Positions 32,821 through 42,566 of a stretch of 64,000 bases of DNA are shown here, one piece after another. Source of the stretch: DAOPKN01 sp035391225. GTDB lineage: Bacteria > Thermotogota > Thermotogae > MWEM01. Every line of letters begins with the position of its first letter. Position 1 is the stretch's first letter. A program made the translations under genes and the position numbers. Location: assembly GCA_035391225.1 (NCBI GenBank), contig DAOPKN010000002.1:1-64000 (forward strand). Direction: 5' to 3'. The notes beneath the pieces are model-generated. The model searched no databases. It was given only the letters and a program-made list of their open reading frames with translations, and was not told the origin of the DNA.

Positions 32821-33649
32821 AGCAAGTGCATGCAGGGAGCTGATCGAAAGCAAGCGGTTCTTTGTCATGGATATGGATGGAACCGTAATGCTTGGGGGTG
32901 CGCCGCTGGAGGGTGCGGTGGAGCTTGTGTCGTACCTCCGCAGCGCGGACAAGCAGCTTGTTTTCCTCACCAACAATTCCTCGAAAAGCACCGATACCTA
33001 CCTTGGGAAGCTGCGCTCCGTGGGATTTGCCGTGGAGCGGGGGCAAATTTTGACCTCCAACGAAGCCACCGCTCGTTTTTTGCAGGAACATTACCCCGGG
33101 AAGTCGGTTTGCTTCTTGGGAACGTTCGATGCCGCCAGCGAGATGAAAGCCTTTGGCATTCCACTCGTGCTTCCCTTTGACCGGAACCAGGGGCAACAGG
33201 TTGAAGTGGCCGTTCTTGCCTACGATACGGGATTGACCTACGAGAAACTCAAGAACTTTTGCCACCAGCTGCGTTCAAAGATTCCATTCGTGGCTACCCA
33301 CCCCGACCTGGTGTGCCCCTCGCCGGAGGGTCCTTTACCGGATGTGGGCTCTTTCATGGAACTCATTTTTTCGGCCACCGGCCGCAGGCCCGATTTTGTC
33401 GTGGGCAAACCCGAATCCCACATGGTGCAACAGCTGCTGGCAGAAAAAAAGATTTCCCCGGACCAAACGTTGATCATTGGCGATAGGCTCTACACGGATA
33501 TCGAGATGGGCATCCGCCTGGGAATCCAGACGTTGCTGGTTCTCAGCGGGGAGACCGACGAACAGATGCTTTCGACCGCAACCATACAACCCGATTTCGT
33601 GGTGGATTCGGTGGGAGAACTCGTGAAACTCGCTTGTGAAAGAGGATGA
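32804..33649 (+). CDS. HAD-superfamily phosphatase, NagD-like
   Basis: 281 residues. HAD motif I is DMDGTVMLGG near residue 23, motif II is FLTNNSSKS near 54 with the NagD-type cap following, and motif IV is GDRLYTDIEMG near 222. It should hydrolyse a phosphoester such as a sugar or nucleotide phosphate; no specific substrate can be named. The ATG at 32804 has AGGA 9 nt upstream and overlaps the nuclease gene by 17 nt. Confidence 0.88.
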   Translation: MAKRIEASACRELIESKRFFVMDMDGTVMLGGAPLEGAVELVSYLRSADKQLVFLTNNSSKSTDTYLGKLRSVGFAVERGQILTSNEATARFLQEHYPGKSVCFLGTFDAASEMKAFGIPLVLPFDRNQGQQVEVAVLAYDTGLTYEKLKNFCHQLRSKIPFVATHPDLVCPSPEGPLPDVGSFMELIFSATGRRPDFVVGKPESHMVQQLLAEKKISPDQTLIIGDRLYTDIEMGIRLGIQTLLVLSGETDEQMLSTATIQPDFVVDSVGELVKLACERG

Positions 33650-33653
33650 TGAA

Positions 33654-35747
33654 ATGGAACGGAACTTGGTGGAAGACTTTCAGTCCTTTGTCCATATTCA
33701 AATCCAAAACTTGCCCATGCCCTTTTCGTACCACCAGTTGGAAAAGAAGTTCAAGGTGGGAAATCCCGAGCTGAAAGCCTTGCTTTCTTCCTGGGTGCGC
33801 GCCATGGGAGAAGACTTGGACAGTCCTTTCCTTTTCTTTGGTTCACGGAAGGGAGAAGCCATGTTTTTCTCGCGGGGTGGTTTTGAAACCCGCATGGGGG
33901 AACAGCTTCGCTACCAGCCCTTCTTCTTGAACGATACCCAGTTACATGCCCTGCTTTCGACGGTAACGGGCTTGGATGCGTACAACGAAAGCCTCTTGTT
34001 CACGTTGATCGACCAATCGTTCTTCCTGGCCCGATTCTTCTCCGCCTCCGGGCGGGGGGTCACCCTGCTGAACTTGCACAAGAAGTTCGTTCCGGAAATG
34101 GATGCTTTTGTGCAAGCCGGCCTTCTGGAGGAGCTGCGCGAGGTGGATGCACGTGTTTGGGAATCGTTCCAGGACGGCAAACCTCCCTCCCCGGAAAAAA
34201 AGGGATTCTTGGGCAAGAAGGATAGTCCCAAACCTTCGGCCTCGGGGACGAAACTCTCCCCGGTGCAGTTGGTGGAGAAGGTGTATTCCGCCTGTTCGTT
34301 CGTTTTCGAGAAGCAAGGGGGTCTTTTGTTTCCCCTGTCGGACTTGGAGGGGAGCCCCTTCTTTTCGCACCATTTCCCGGAAATGTCTCCCAAAAATTGG
34401 CTGGAGAAGGTTTTGTCGCGGGCATACCCCATGGGTTTCACCTTGCGTGATGGGTGGGTGAGCTTGTTCCCGGAGAACTGGTTGGACCTGAACAACCTGC
34501 CGGACCAGGTGGAAACCCCTGCTACGGGTGCAGATATGGCTGCCCTGCTTTCTGTGCATTTCCCTTTCCTCAACGACCGCGAGCGAAAGGCTTTGCAGCA
34601 GTTCGTCGGTGCGCCCGAACAACCCCCTGCGCCGGTGCAGGTGCCCCCCGCCCCACAACCCGTTACCCCTCCTCCAGCGGAACCAGAACCCGAACCAGTC
34701 GCCCCCCTTCCCGCGGAGGAACAACCCAACAAACCCCCGGTGTTGGTGCCGGAGACCCCGGTGCAGCAAACCCCTGAAACGCAAGAACCCCCGCCGCCCG
34801 TTTCGCCCCCGGAACAAGTGGAAGAACTGCAAACCGGTTTGGACGCATCCGACTTTTTCGCGGAAAAGGAACCCGAAAGCCCGCAACCCGAACCCGAAGA
34901 GGTAACCCAGCCCCCCGAGTCTCCCCCGGAAGAAGTGTTTTCCGCCAACCTCATGGAGGACCTTTTCGTTTCCGAGGAGCCGGCTCCGCCCCCGGAACCT
35001 CCCAAAGAAGAACCCCCTGAAAAGGAAGCCCCCCTACCCGAAGAAGCAACCGTGGAGTTCGAAGGCTTTTCCTTTCCGGAGCCCGAAGTCCAGCCTCCTT
35101 CCCCGCAATCCCTGGAGGATAAGGAGAAATGGATCGAGGGGCAGATCCAAAGCATCCTGGAATTGGTGGCAGAGCTTCTCCCTTGGCAGCGAGAGCGCTT
35201 CAAGCAAATGATGATCCAAACATCGGTGCCCGAGAATACCCACCCGTTCCATCCCAAGGATTTCCCGGAGGACCTGGAGAAGGCCATTCTCAACAGCCAG
35301 TTCTGGCTGCTGCAACCGGGAAGTGAAACGGATCCCAACGGCGAATGGGTGCGAAACCCCGATTTCCCCAATTACTGTTACGAAAGGCTTCTGAATGGTG
35401 TCGAATCGATCGAGGAACCGGGCATGACCCCTTCCTTGGAAATCCCCGAGCCCGTGGAGGAGCCAGGAATCGTTTCCGTGCCGGCGGAGGAAGCACCCAG
35501 TGTGGATGCCACCTTTGCGGGAAAGAGCGTTGCCTTTCTCACCGACCAGAACGAGCTGTTCCAAATCGCGCAAGCCATCGCGGAGAAGATGGGGTTTCAC
35601 CTGTACGATAGCTTATCGTACATGCCCGAAGTGGTGGTTTTTGACAAGGACTACGAGTACTTGCTTCCCATCGCGCGGAGCACTGGGGCTCGGGTTTGCT
35701 CCCTCGCGGAGTTCAAAAAAGTCCTGCGCCTTGACTCGGATGGATGA
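33654..35747 (+). CDS. Unknown protein with a long Pro/Glu-rich linker
   Basis: 697 residues, not recognised. Residues 1-300 are a folded region that looks like repeated winged-helix or helical modules. Residues about 315-485 are an extended, low-complexity linker built mainly of Pro and Glu. A helical segment follows (490-580), then a C-terminal module of about 75 residues (620-697, GKSVAFLTDQN to the end) that resembles a small alpha/beta or BRCT-like fold but lacks decisive residues. No membrane segment is seen. The ATG at 33654 has GAGG 9 nt upstream. It lies between a phosphatase and a HlyD-like gene. Confidence 0.6.
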   Translation: MERNLVEDFQSFVHIQIQNLPMPFSYHQLEKKFKVGNPELKALLSSWVRAMGEDLDSPFLFFGSRKGEAMFFSRGGFETRMGEQLRYQPFFLNDTQLHALLSTVTGLDAYNESLLFTLIDQSFFLARFFSASGRGVTLLNLHKKFVPEMDAFVQAGLLEELREVDARVWESFQDGKPPSPEKKGFLGKKDSPKPSASGTKLSPVQLVEKVYSACSFVFEKQGGLLFPLSDLEGSPFFSHHFPEMSPKNWLEKVLSRAYPMGFTLRDGWVSLFPENWLDLNNLPDQVETPATGADMAALLSVHFPFLNDRERKALQQFVGAPEQPPAPVQVPPAPQPVTPPPAEPEPEPVAPLPAEEQPNKPPVLVPETPVQQTPETQEPPPPVSPPEQVEELQTGLDASDFFAEKEPESPQPEPEEVTQPPESPPEEVFSANLMEDLFVSEEPAPPPEPPKEEPPEKEAPLPEEATVEFEGFSFPEPEVQPPSPQSLEDKEKWIEGQIQSILELVAELLPWQRERFKQMMIQTSVPENTHPFHPKDFPEDLEKAILNSQFWLLQPGSETDPNGEWVRNPDFPNYCYERLLNGVESIEEPGMTPSLEIPEPVEEPGIVSVPAEEAPSVDATFAGKSVAFLTDQNELFQIAQAIAEKMGFHLYDSLSYMPEVVVFDKDYEYLLPIARSTGARVCSLAEFKKVLRLDSDG

Positions 35748-35756
35748 GGGGTTACT

Positions 35757-36620
35757 TTGAAGAAAAGCTGGATCGCGGCTGCCCTGTTGCTCATTTTCCT
35801 GGTTCCGGTGGCGGTGCTGTTCTCGTTCCGCACGCTTTCCATGGAAATTCAAACCTTGGACTGGGTCGACGAGATTTCTTTCCTCACGCTGGGAAGGCCC
35901 GACCCGCTCGTGGTGGTGCGTGCCCCCAAGGATGACTTGTTCGAGAAATGCTGGGTGCAACCTTTCGACGTGGTGAACCGGGGAAGTTTGCTGGCAACCT
36001 TTGAACGCAAAGAGGAGGAATACCTCTTTGCCAGCGCGAAAAGCGAGTACGCGCGTTCGCTGCTGAACTCCGGAAGCGCCGTGCAAGAAGAGAAGTTCCT
36101 GGCGCTGGAAGTTGCTTCCTCCACGTTGGCGATGACACGCCTGTACAGCCCGGTGGAGGGGATCGTGCTTTCCGTAGGGTTCCAAGACCGGCTTTTCGTG
36201 GAAAAAGGAACCGAGTGCTTCACGATTTTGGCCCAACCCTTCGTGTTCCGCGTGGAAGTGCCCGCGGAATACCGGGAGAGGGTGGAGTCCGCCGAGTACG
36301 TGCGCGTGCAAATCGAACGTCTTGGGGTGGACATGCACGTGTGGGAAAAGAAACTCGAAGTGGAGCAAGGCAGCTTCTTTTTCCCGGTGCCCCAGTCCCG
36401 GTTGCAGGGAAAAATCCCGATGGCCGAAGAGGTGGTGCGCCTCTGGGTGCCCTTGCGCGTGGAATCGGTGGTGTGGCTTCCCGAAAAGTTCTTGCAGCAG
36501 GGAAACATGGTACAGTTGCGCGATGGTCGAACCAAAGCGGTGCAAATCGTGGAGAAGCAGGAAGGCTTCTTTCTTGTCCACGGTTTGCAAGATGGTGATA
36601 TCGTTGTGGGAAGGAAGTGA
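35757..36620 (+). CDS. HlyD/RND-adaptor-like membrane fusion protein
   Basis: 287 residues. An N-terminal anchor (residues 5-25) is followed by a barrel-like region with biotinyl-lipoyl-type halves (VNRGSLLATF near 78 and YSPVEGIVLSVGF near 130) and a C-terminal beta domain, the pattern of a periplasmic adaptor. The helical hairpin is very short, and no transporter gene is next to it. It could instead be a dedicated envelope protein. The start is TTG after GAGGGG. It overlaps the pilT-like gene by 4 nt (GTGA). Confidence 0.6.
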   Translation: MKKSWIAAALLLIFLVPVAVLFSFRTLSMEIQTLDWVDEISFLTLGRPDPLVVVRAPKDDLFEKCWVQPFDVVNRGSLLATFERKEEEYLFASAKSEYARSLLNSGSAVQEEKFLALEVASSTLAMTRLYSPVEGIVLSVGFQDRLFVEKGTECFTILAQPFVFRVEVPAEYRERVESAEYVRVQIERLGVDMHVWEKKLEVEQGSFFFPVPQSRLQGKIPMAEEVVRLWVPLRVESVVWLPEKFLQQGNMVQLRDGRTKAVQIVEKQEGFFLVHGLQDGDIVVGRK

Positions 36621-37738
36621 GTGCTTTGCCAGTAATTGACATCCATAAATTGATCCTGCACGCGTTCCAGATGAATGCTTCGGACGTGCATCTTTCGGCG
36701 GGAGAATCACCCATTTACCGGATTTTTGGCGAATTGCGCCGGCTCAAGGACATTCCACCGCTTTCGGGCGAAGACCTGAAAAAGAGCATCGAACTGCTGC
36801 TCAAAAACCTCAAGATCGAAGCGGGTGACCTGAAAGAAGTGGATTTTTCTTTCGGCGTGCGGGACCTGGCGCGGGTGCGCGCAAACATTTACTTTGAACG
36901 GCAAAACTACGCTGCGGCATTCCGGATCATCACGAAAAAAATCCGCAAGCTGGAAGAACTGGGAGTGCCGGTTGCCATCCGGGAGTTGAGTGAGCGAGAC
37001 CGGGGGCTCATCCTGGTGGCTGGACCCACGGGGAGCGGGAAAACCACCACGCTTGCCGCGATGATCAACCACATCAACGAGACGCGGGCCGTGCATATCC
37101 TGACCATCGAAGATCCGGTGGAATACGTTTTTGACAACAACAAGGCCATGATCCACCAGCGGGAGCTGGGCTCGGACACCAATTCTTTTGCAGATGGGTT
37201 GAAGTTCGCGCTACGCCAAGATCCCGACGTTGTGTTGGTGGGAGAAATGCGGGACCTCCACACGATGGAATTGGCCCTCACCGCCGCGGAAACCGGACAC
37301 CTCGTGATGGCCACCATTCACACCAATTCCGCGCCCACCGCCCCGGAACGTGTCATCGACGTTTTCCCCGCTTACCAGCAACGCCAAATCGCCCTGCAGT
37401 TGGCAAATTCCCTGATTGGAGTCATCTACCAGCGTTTGCTCAAGAAGGTGAACGGCGAAGGCTACTTTCCCGTGGTGGAGATTTTGCTGGTGACCGATGC
37501 CATCCGGAACCTCATCCGGGAAGGAAAGCTACACCAGGTGGAAACCCTGATGGAAACTGGTAGGAAGTTCGGGATGGTTTCGTTCGACAATGCGCTGATC
37601 GATGCCTACAAGAGGGAAATCATTTCCCGTGAAGACGCTTTCTTGTTCTGCCGGAGCCGGGAAAAACTGGAAAAAGAAATTGGCCCCCTGCAAAAAGGGC
37701 AATTCGCCGCTCCCGGGTACGCGGGCGAAGGAGCTTGA
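36617..37738 (+). CDS. pilT: PilT-like pilus retraction ATPase
   Basis: 373 residues of the type II/IV secretion ATPase family. Walker A is GPTGSGKTTT near residue 136, the Asp box ILTIEDPVEYV near 164, Walker B VVLVGEMRDL near 208, and the His box ATIHTNSAPTA near 236. The AIRNLIREGK motif near 295 is specific for PilT, the retraction ATPase of type IV pili. Here the usual SEAQ/AGLITREQ start motif is replaced by a GTG-initiated leader. It overlaps the HlyD-like gene. No pilB or pilC gene is in the window. Confidence 0.9.
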   Translation: MSALPVIDIHKLILHAFQMNASDVHLSAGESPIYRIFGELRRLKDIPPLSGEDLKKSIELLLKNLKIEAGDLKEVDFSFGVRDLARVRANIYFERQNYAAAFRIITKKIRKLEELGVPVAIRELSERDRGLILVAGPTGSGKTTTLAAMINHINETRAVHILTIEDPVEYVFDNNKAMIHQRELGSDTNSFADGLKFALRQDPDVVLVGEMRDLHTMELALTAAETGHLVMATIHTNSAPTAPERVIDVFPAYQQRQIALQLANSLIGVIYQRLLKKVNGEGYFPVVEILLVTDAIRNLIREGKLHQVETLMETGRKFGMVSFDNALIDAYKREIISREDAFLFCRSREKLEKEIGPLQKGQFAAPGYAGEGA

Positions 37739-37743
37739 GGGCT

Positions 37744-38160
37744 TTGCCGCACCCAGAGCACTTGGAGGAGCTGTTTGCCTTTTCCCGGATCGTTGCCGAC
37801 ACGCGGGAAGTACCGGTGGATATCCTGGCGTACCTGGGAGATGCCTTCTACAACCTGTTTTTTTCCTTCGATTCCATCCAAGACGGACGTTCCAGTGTTT
37901 TGCAGGCCCACCTGCGCGGCCGGCAGATGAAAAGGGCGTTGGGCCAACGGATGCTGTTCGAGCAAAAGAAAGAGCAGCTGCAACCCCACGAGTTGGACTT
38001 GGTGCGCCGGGGAATGAACTCGCGCGGGGCAAAAAAGCGGGGAAACGATCCCGATTACCGTGTCAGCACGGGTTTCGAAGCCTTGTTGGGCTTTCATTTC
38101 CTGAAGCAAAACTGGGATCGCCTACATTTCCTGCTGGAGCGCGCGCAACCCGACGAGTGA
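37744..38160 (+). CDS. mrnC: Mini-ribonuclease III
   Basis: 138 residues. It is the dsRNA-binding-domain-free RNase III relative that matures 23S rRNA ends. The catalytic helix LAYLGDAFYNLFF lies near residue 27, and the second conserved segment RGAKKRGNDPDYRVSTGFEALLGF near 90. The TTG at 37744 has AAGGAG about 10 nt before it; a TTG at 37735 overlaps the pilT stop but is only one base from that site. Confidence 0.9.
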   Translation: MPHPEHLEELFAFSRIVADTREVPVDILAYLGDAFYNLFFSFDSIQDGRSSVLQAHLRGRQMKRALGQRMLFEQKKEQLQPHELDLVRRGMNSRGAKKRGNDPDYRVSTGFEALLGFHFLKQNWDRLHFLLERAQPDE

Positions 38161-38225
38161 TTTTTTGCCATTCAACCCCAACCCTGCCTGTCCGATAACT
38201 GGAGAAAAGGAAAAGATGTGATTCC

Positions 38226-40948
38226 ATGGAACTGAATGCAGTCCACATTCCGTTGGGAAAAACACCCTCTTCTGGAGATCCCGCTTCGGGCAAAACCGGG
38301 AAAGTGGTGGGCAAATCCGGCACCCGCCTGGAAATCATGGTTGGGGAAAAAGTATACCGCGTAGAGGTGAAAAACCCCGGTAAGGTGCAAATCGGCGACT
38401 TCGTGCAGGTTGTTTTTGGTTCCGGGGACGCAAAGGAAGCCGGGCAACCCGTTTTGCCCAGCATACAAGCCAAGCTTCTCGACGTTTTTTCCGCCGCCTT
38501 GCCCTTCGAAGTGTCCCGTGGCGTGGAACAGATCTTGGAGTCTTTCCCGGAAAAGCAACGGATCCAATTGCTCCGCACGGTTTCCGATTTCCTGGAGATC
38601 TCCCGCAAGATCGTGGAGCAAGACCGCAAGGAGCAGCCGGTGGAGGTAGCAAACCGGGCAAAGAACGTGGTTGACCTGATGAACCCGTCTTTGCCGTACC
38701 AACGAAGGTTGTTCGAGCTTTCCTTGCGCGTCCAACTCATGGGAAAGGGATGGATGAAACTCCCGGAAGAAGTCAAGGAACAACTGGTGCAAAAGGCCGT
38801 GTTTTTCGACTTGAAACAGTTCCGCGCGCGCGGGGAGGTTCCCCAAGCGCTACCAAAGGAAACCTCCGCATTCCCCCGCAACCCCGTTCCGCTTTCTGCG
38901 CCGCAAAGCGAACCCGCCGTGGAAAAACCGGTGGTGCTATCCGGGCAGCAGATGCAGGCCATGGTGGGGAAACCCATCCCCTTTGCGGCGGCTTTCGACT
39001 TCTCCCTACAGGAGCCCGCCCTGTTGCAAAACCCACGGGCCCCGGATTTGGGCAAATTCGAGCTGCCGATGTACCCCGAACGAAATGCCCCCGCGCCTTT
39101 TCGCGGTTCCCCGCAGCCGATGCGCAACGTTGCGCCGGGAGAAGCGCCAAACCCCGAGCCGCTTTCGCACACCCCGATTCCGCGGGGAGAACAGAAACCG
39201 CTTCTCGCGCGCGAGGTGCAGCAGTTCTTCCCTCCGGCCCGGGGTGAAACGCCGCCCGAACAAATCTTGTTTGGCACCGCCAAGCAGCAGCTCGAACCAC
39301 TGCCCGGCGGCGCACCTTCCACCACACCCGATTTCCCCGCCGATCAGCGCGTGGATCCTTCCGCACCCGGGCCAAGTACCACTCCACCGCAACCCGACGA
39401 TTCNNNNNNNNNNNNNNNNNNNNNNNNNNNNNNNNNNNNNNNNNNNNNNNNNNNNNNNNNNNNNNNNNNNNNNNNNNNNNNNNNNNNNNNNNNNNNNNNN
39501 NNNGCGTGGATCCTTCCGCACCCGGGCCAAGTACCACTCCACCGCAACCCGACGATTCCCGAATTCCGTTGCGTTCTTTTCCCCTGCTGGAGAACCGCCT
39601 GAAAAGCCTGTTGTCCTTCTCGCCGCTCCTGAAGAAAGCGTTGCAGATCCCCGAAGGAGTGGGGGAAAAGCCCGCGACCGCCATTTCCTGGCAAAAATGG
39701 GTGCAACAGCTGCTGGAGAGCAGCGACATCTCTCCCAAAAACCGGGAGAGCCTGCTTCTGTTTCAAGCCTTTCTCAAGCAAGCGAGCCTTTCGGAAACCC
39801 TCTCCCCGCTTTCGCTGGAACAGGAACGGCCCGTATCGGTGGAGAAAGAAAACGCCCTGCAGCAGTGGACCTCTCTTGGCTTGGAAGAAAAGGGTGCCCA
39901 CAAGCTGTTCGAAAACCTCGTGCAATTCGTGCAGAAAAGCATGGAGGAACCCGCGGTTTCCCCGTTTCTTTTCCGGGAATCACTGCCCGGCTTCCTGGGG
40001 CAAGTCGCTAAGGAACTCCATCCGCTGTTGGGAAACCCCGAGGCCCAAGAAGCGTTGCCCCAAAATGTCTCGCGGCTTTTGGTTTCGCTTTCCCGCGTAG
40101 CCACCCGGCTTTTCCTGCTGCTGCAAGACCTGCGCCTGCGCCAGTCCTTTTCCGAGGCCCCCACACCTTCTGCGCAGCAGTCGCAAAGCGCGGCTTCCGC
40201 GGATGCTGCCAAAGCGGAACCTGCTTCCGCGAGGCCCGAACCCGCCCCCTCCCCACCCGTGGAGGGCACGGGGAAAACTCCCCCCGCCAGCATTTCTCCC
40301 GCGCAAAGCAGCTCCGCCGAACCGCAGACCCAAGCAACCCCCGCCACCCCCAAAACCGGGCAACCTCCCGTGGGCGACGTGGAAAGCAAGCGGAGCATTC
40401 CCCCTCAAACCGAGGCCAAGCCCCTGCCTGCACAAGCGGAGGAAAGGCGCGCGGGCACTTCCGCCAAGCCCTCGGGGGTATCTTTTTCCCCGCAAGGCGA
40501 GGCCAACGAAAAGCTGCCCCCCATGCTGTCCCGAGTGATGAACCACTTCAGCAGTGCCTATTCCCCCCATTTCTACAGTGGTCTTTTGGAACTGGAAGCA
40601 AACCCCTTCTGGATCGATGTGCATCGCGACGCTTCCGAATCGGGGGAGGGTCCGTACCAGAAAAAAGAGCTGTTCAAGATTTGGGTGGAAACCCCCACCA
40701 TGAACTTTGGGCAGGTGCAGGTGGAAGTGGTGGCGAGGGAGCATCGCCTCGACCTGCAGCTTTTCGTGCAACCCGAGTATTCCCATGCCTTTTCCGGAAC
40801 GGCACCGGTGCTGTTCCAGCGTTTACGGGATGAGGGCTTTTCGCTGCAGCGTTTTTTGATCCGCAATCGCAAACCAAACGACGAACTTCTGCAAGAGAAA
40901 GCCAAAGTTCTCTTGCCGGTGAAAAGGGGGTTCGAGGCCAGAGGATGA
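38226..40948 (+). CDS. FliK-like hook-length protein, interrupted by an assembly gap
   Basis: As given, the gene is split by 100 N. Both sides end in the same 55 bp (39349-39403 and 39504-39558). Merging the two copies removes 155 bp and puts the two halves in one frame, giving about 855 residues. The N-terminal region (1-230) is helical, the middle is Pro/Ala/Ser/Thr/Gln-rich, and the C-terminal 130 residues (MLSRVMNHFSSAYSP onward) resemble the Flg_hook domain of FliK, the ruler that sets hook length and switches export. The next gene is an FlhB-tail homologue, which supports this. Divergent family member; the product call is moderate. Confidence 0.68.
39349..39403 (+). repeat. 55-bp identical contig end, left copy
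   Basis: Identical to 39504-39558 on the far side of the N run. Its length of exactly 55 bases fits an assembler k-mer overlap rather than a biological repeat. Confidence 0.9.
39404..39503. other. 100-N scaffold gap, probably artefactual
   Basis: Exactly 100 unknown bases between two identical 55-bp sequences. The most likely true sequence has a single copy of the 55 bp and no gap. Confidence 0.95.
39504..39558 (+). repeat. 55-bp identical contig end, right copy
   Basis: Exact copy of 39349-39403. See the FliK-like gene for the effect on the reading frame. Confidence 0.9.
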
Positions 40949-41241
40949 AGGAGCGAACGAAAGCAAACCCTCCCGATACGCACCAAGTGGAGCAGGCGGC
41001 TGCTTTGCGGTACGATCCGGAGGAACAAGCCATACCGCGTGTGATTGCACAAGGAAAAGGAGAGCTGGCCCGGCGCATCGTGGAGCTGGCAGTCGAATAC
41101 GATATCCCCATTTACCGGGACCGCGCGCTCGTGGAAAAGCTGCTGGAACTGGACTACTACTCGGAGATTCCTCCGGACCTTTTCAAGGCTGTGGCCCAGG
41201 TCATCGTGTACGTCTACCAACTGGGAGGTTGGAAACCGTGA
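40945..41241 (+). CDS. FlhB C-terminal-domain homologue (FhlB/YlqH-like)
   Basis: 98 residues matching only the cytoplasmic tail of the flagellar/type III export switch protein FlhB: ALRYDPEEQAIPRVIAQGKG near residue 25 and the LARRIVELAVEYDIPIYRDRALVEKLLELD block. The autocleavage motif NPTH and the membrane part are absent. Such stand-alone tails are common and often lie next to FliK-like genes (ylqG-ylqH in Bacillus), as here, where it overlaps the FliK-like gene by ATGA. It may modulate export switching. Confidence 0.82.
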   Translation: MKERTKANPPDTHQVEQAAALRYDPEEQAIPRVIAQGKGELARRIVELAVEYDIPIYRDRALVEKLLELDYYSEIPPDLFKAVAQVIVYVYQLGGWKP

Positions 41242-42563
41242 TGTTCGAGAGTAGCAAGCAAGTGATCGAATTCCTGTATACATCCCGGCCACATGGCCAG
41301 GTCAAACTGGGTTTGGAGCGCATCCAGAAACTCCTTGCGCTGTTGGGCAATCCCCAGCAGCATTTCTCCAGTATCCAGGTGGCCGGCACGAACGGAAAAG
41401 GTTCGGTAACGCGCACTTTGGAAACCCTTTTCCGCGAGCAGGGCTTCTCCACGGGTGGGTTCTTCTCGCCACACCTGATCGATTTCCGTGAAAGGATTTC
41501 CCTGGACGGTGTTCCCGTCGATGCTGCGGCATTAACGGGGGCGATGAACCGCGTGTACCCTGCTGTACAACAAATGGACGCCATGGGGGAAGATTGGCAA
41601 CCCAGTTTCTTTGAGCTGGTAACCGCCCTTGCGTTTACCCTATTCCAAGAAAAAGGGGTGGAGTTGGCATTGGTGGAGGTTGGGATGGGGGGGCGCTTGG
41701 ATGCAACCACCGCTCTTTCTCCGGATTTGTTCGTGATCACCCACATTGGCCTGGACCATACCAAGACCCTTGGAACCACCCTGGAACAAATCGCCGGCGA
41801 AAAGGCGGGCATTTTGAAGCAAGGGGGCACGCTTGTTTGCGGGGTACGCAGGCCAGAGGCGCTGCAGGTAATCGAACAGGTTGCGCGGCAAAAGGAGGTG
41901 CACGTGGAGAGGGTGGACCGTGACTTTTTTACCCGTGCGCTCCAATTCGACCTGGACAACAACCTGTTCGTGTTCGAGAACACCCGCGGGGAGGGAGGGC
42001 GCTTTTCGCTGCGCCTGAATGGAACCCACCAGGTGGAAAACGCGGGTGTTGCCTTGCAAGCCTTTTTTTGTTATTGCCGCAACAAGGGATTTGCCGTTTC
42101 GCTTCCCAAGGTGCAGCAGGCATTGGCCAGCGTGAAGTGGATTGGCCGCTTTGAACGGATCGGGGAACAGCCTTTGATCCTGGTGGACGGCGCGCACAAT
42201 CCCGACGGCGTGGAAAAGTTGCTGGAGAATTGGGACCTCTATTTCCCCGGGGAATCGTACGTGTTGCTGGTGGGGATGTTGAAGGACAAGGAAACCTCCC
42301 AGATGGTGCCTCCGCTTTGCCAAAAAGCACGGCAAGTGGTGGTGACCGATCCCAACATGCCCGGACGCGTGGATAGCCGACTGGTGGTGCAGGCTTTCCA
42401 GGAACAGTGTGGGGAATCCCGGGTTTTCTACGAAGCAAACATGGAAAAGGCCTTGCATCTGGCGCTGGAAAAAACCCAGGGAAAAACCCCGCTTGTGATC
42501 ACTGGATCCTTGTACCTCATAGGCTACCTACGCAAAATGGCGCTTGAACGGAAAGCCTGCTGA
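41241..42563 (+). CDS. folC: Folylpolyglutamate synthase / dihydrofolate synthase
   Basis: 440 residues of the Mur-ligase fold. The P-loop is AGTNGKGSV near residue 44, with GMGGRLDATT near 146, the ADP-ribose-side segment SPDLFVITHIGLDHT near 157 and DGAHNPDG near 318. FolC adds glutamate to folates and, in some bacteria, to dihydropteroate. The start overlaps the previous stop at TGATG, with GGGAGG upstream (a GTG one codon earlier is an alternative). Confidence 0.93.
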   Translation: MFESSKQVIEFLYTSRPHGQVKLGLERIQKLLALLGNPQQHFSSIQVAGTNGKGSVTRTLETLFREQGFSTGGFFSPHLIDFRERISLDGVPVDAAALTGAMNRVYPAVQQMDAMGEDWQPSFFELVTALAFTLFQEKGVELALVEVGMGGRLDATTALSPDLFVITHIGLDHTKTLGTTLEQIAGEKAGILKQGGTLVCGVRRPEALQVIEQVARQKEVHVERVDRDFFTRALQFDLDNNLFVFENTRGEGGRFSLRLNGTHQVENAGVALQAFFCYCRNKGFAVSLPKVQQALASVKWIGRFERIGEQPLILVDGAHNPDGVEKLLENWDLYFPGESYVLLVGMLKDKETSQMVPPLCQKARQVVVTDPNMPGRVDSRLVVQAFQEQCGESRVFYEANMEKALHLALEKTQGKTPLVITGSLYLIGYLRKMALERKAC

Positions 42564-42566
42564 ACG

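Noticed and set aside
39349..39558. A real tandem repeat flanking the N run
   Set aside because: Exact 55-bp identity on the two sides of a 100-N gap, plus in-frame joining after collapse, fits a contig-end overlap better than a biological repeat.
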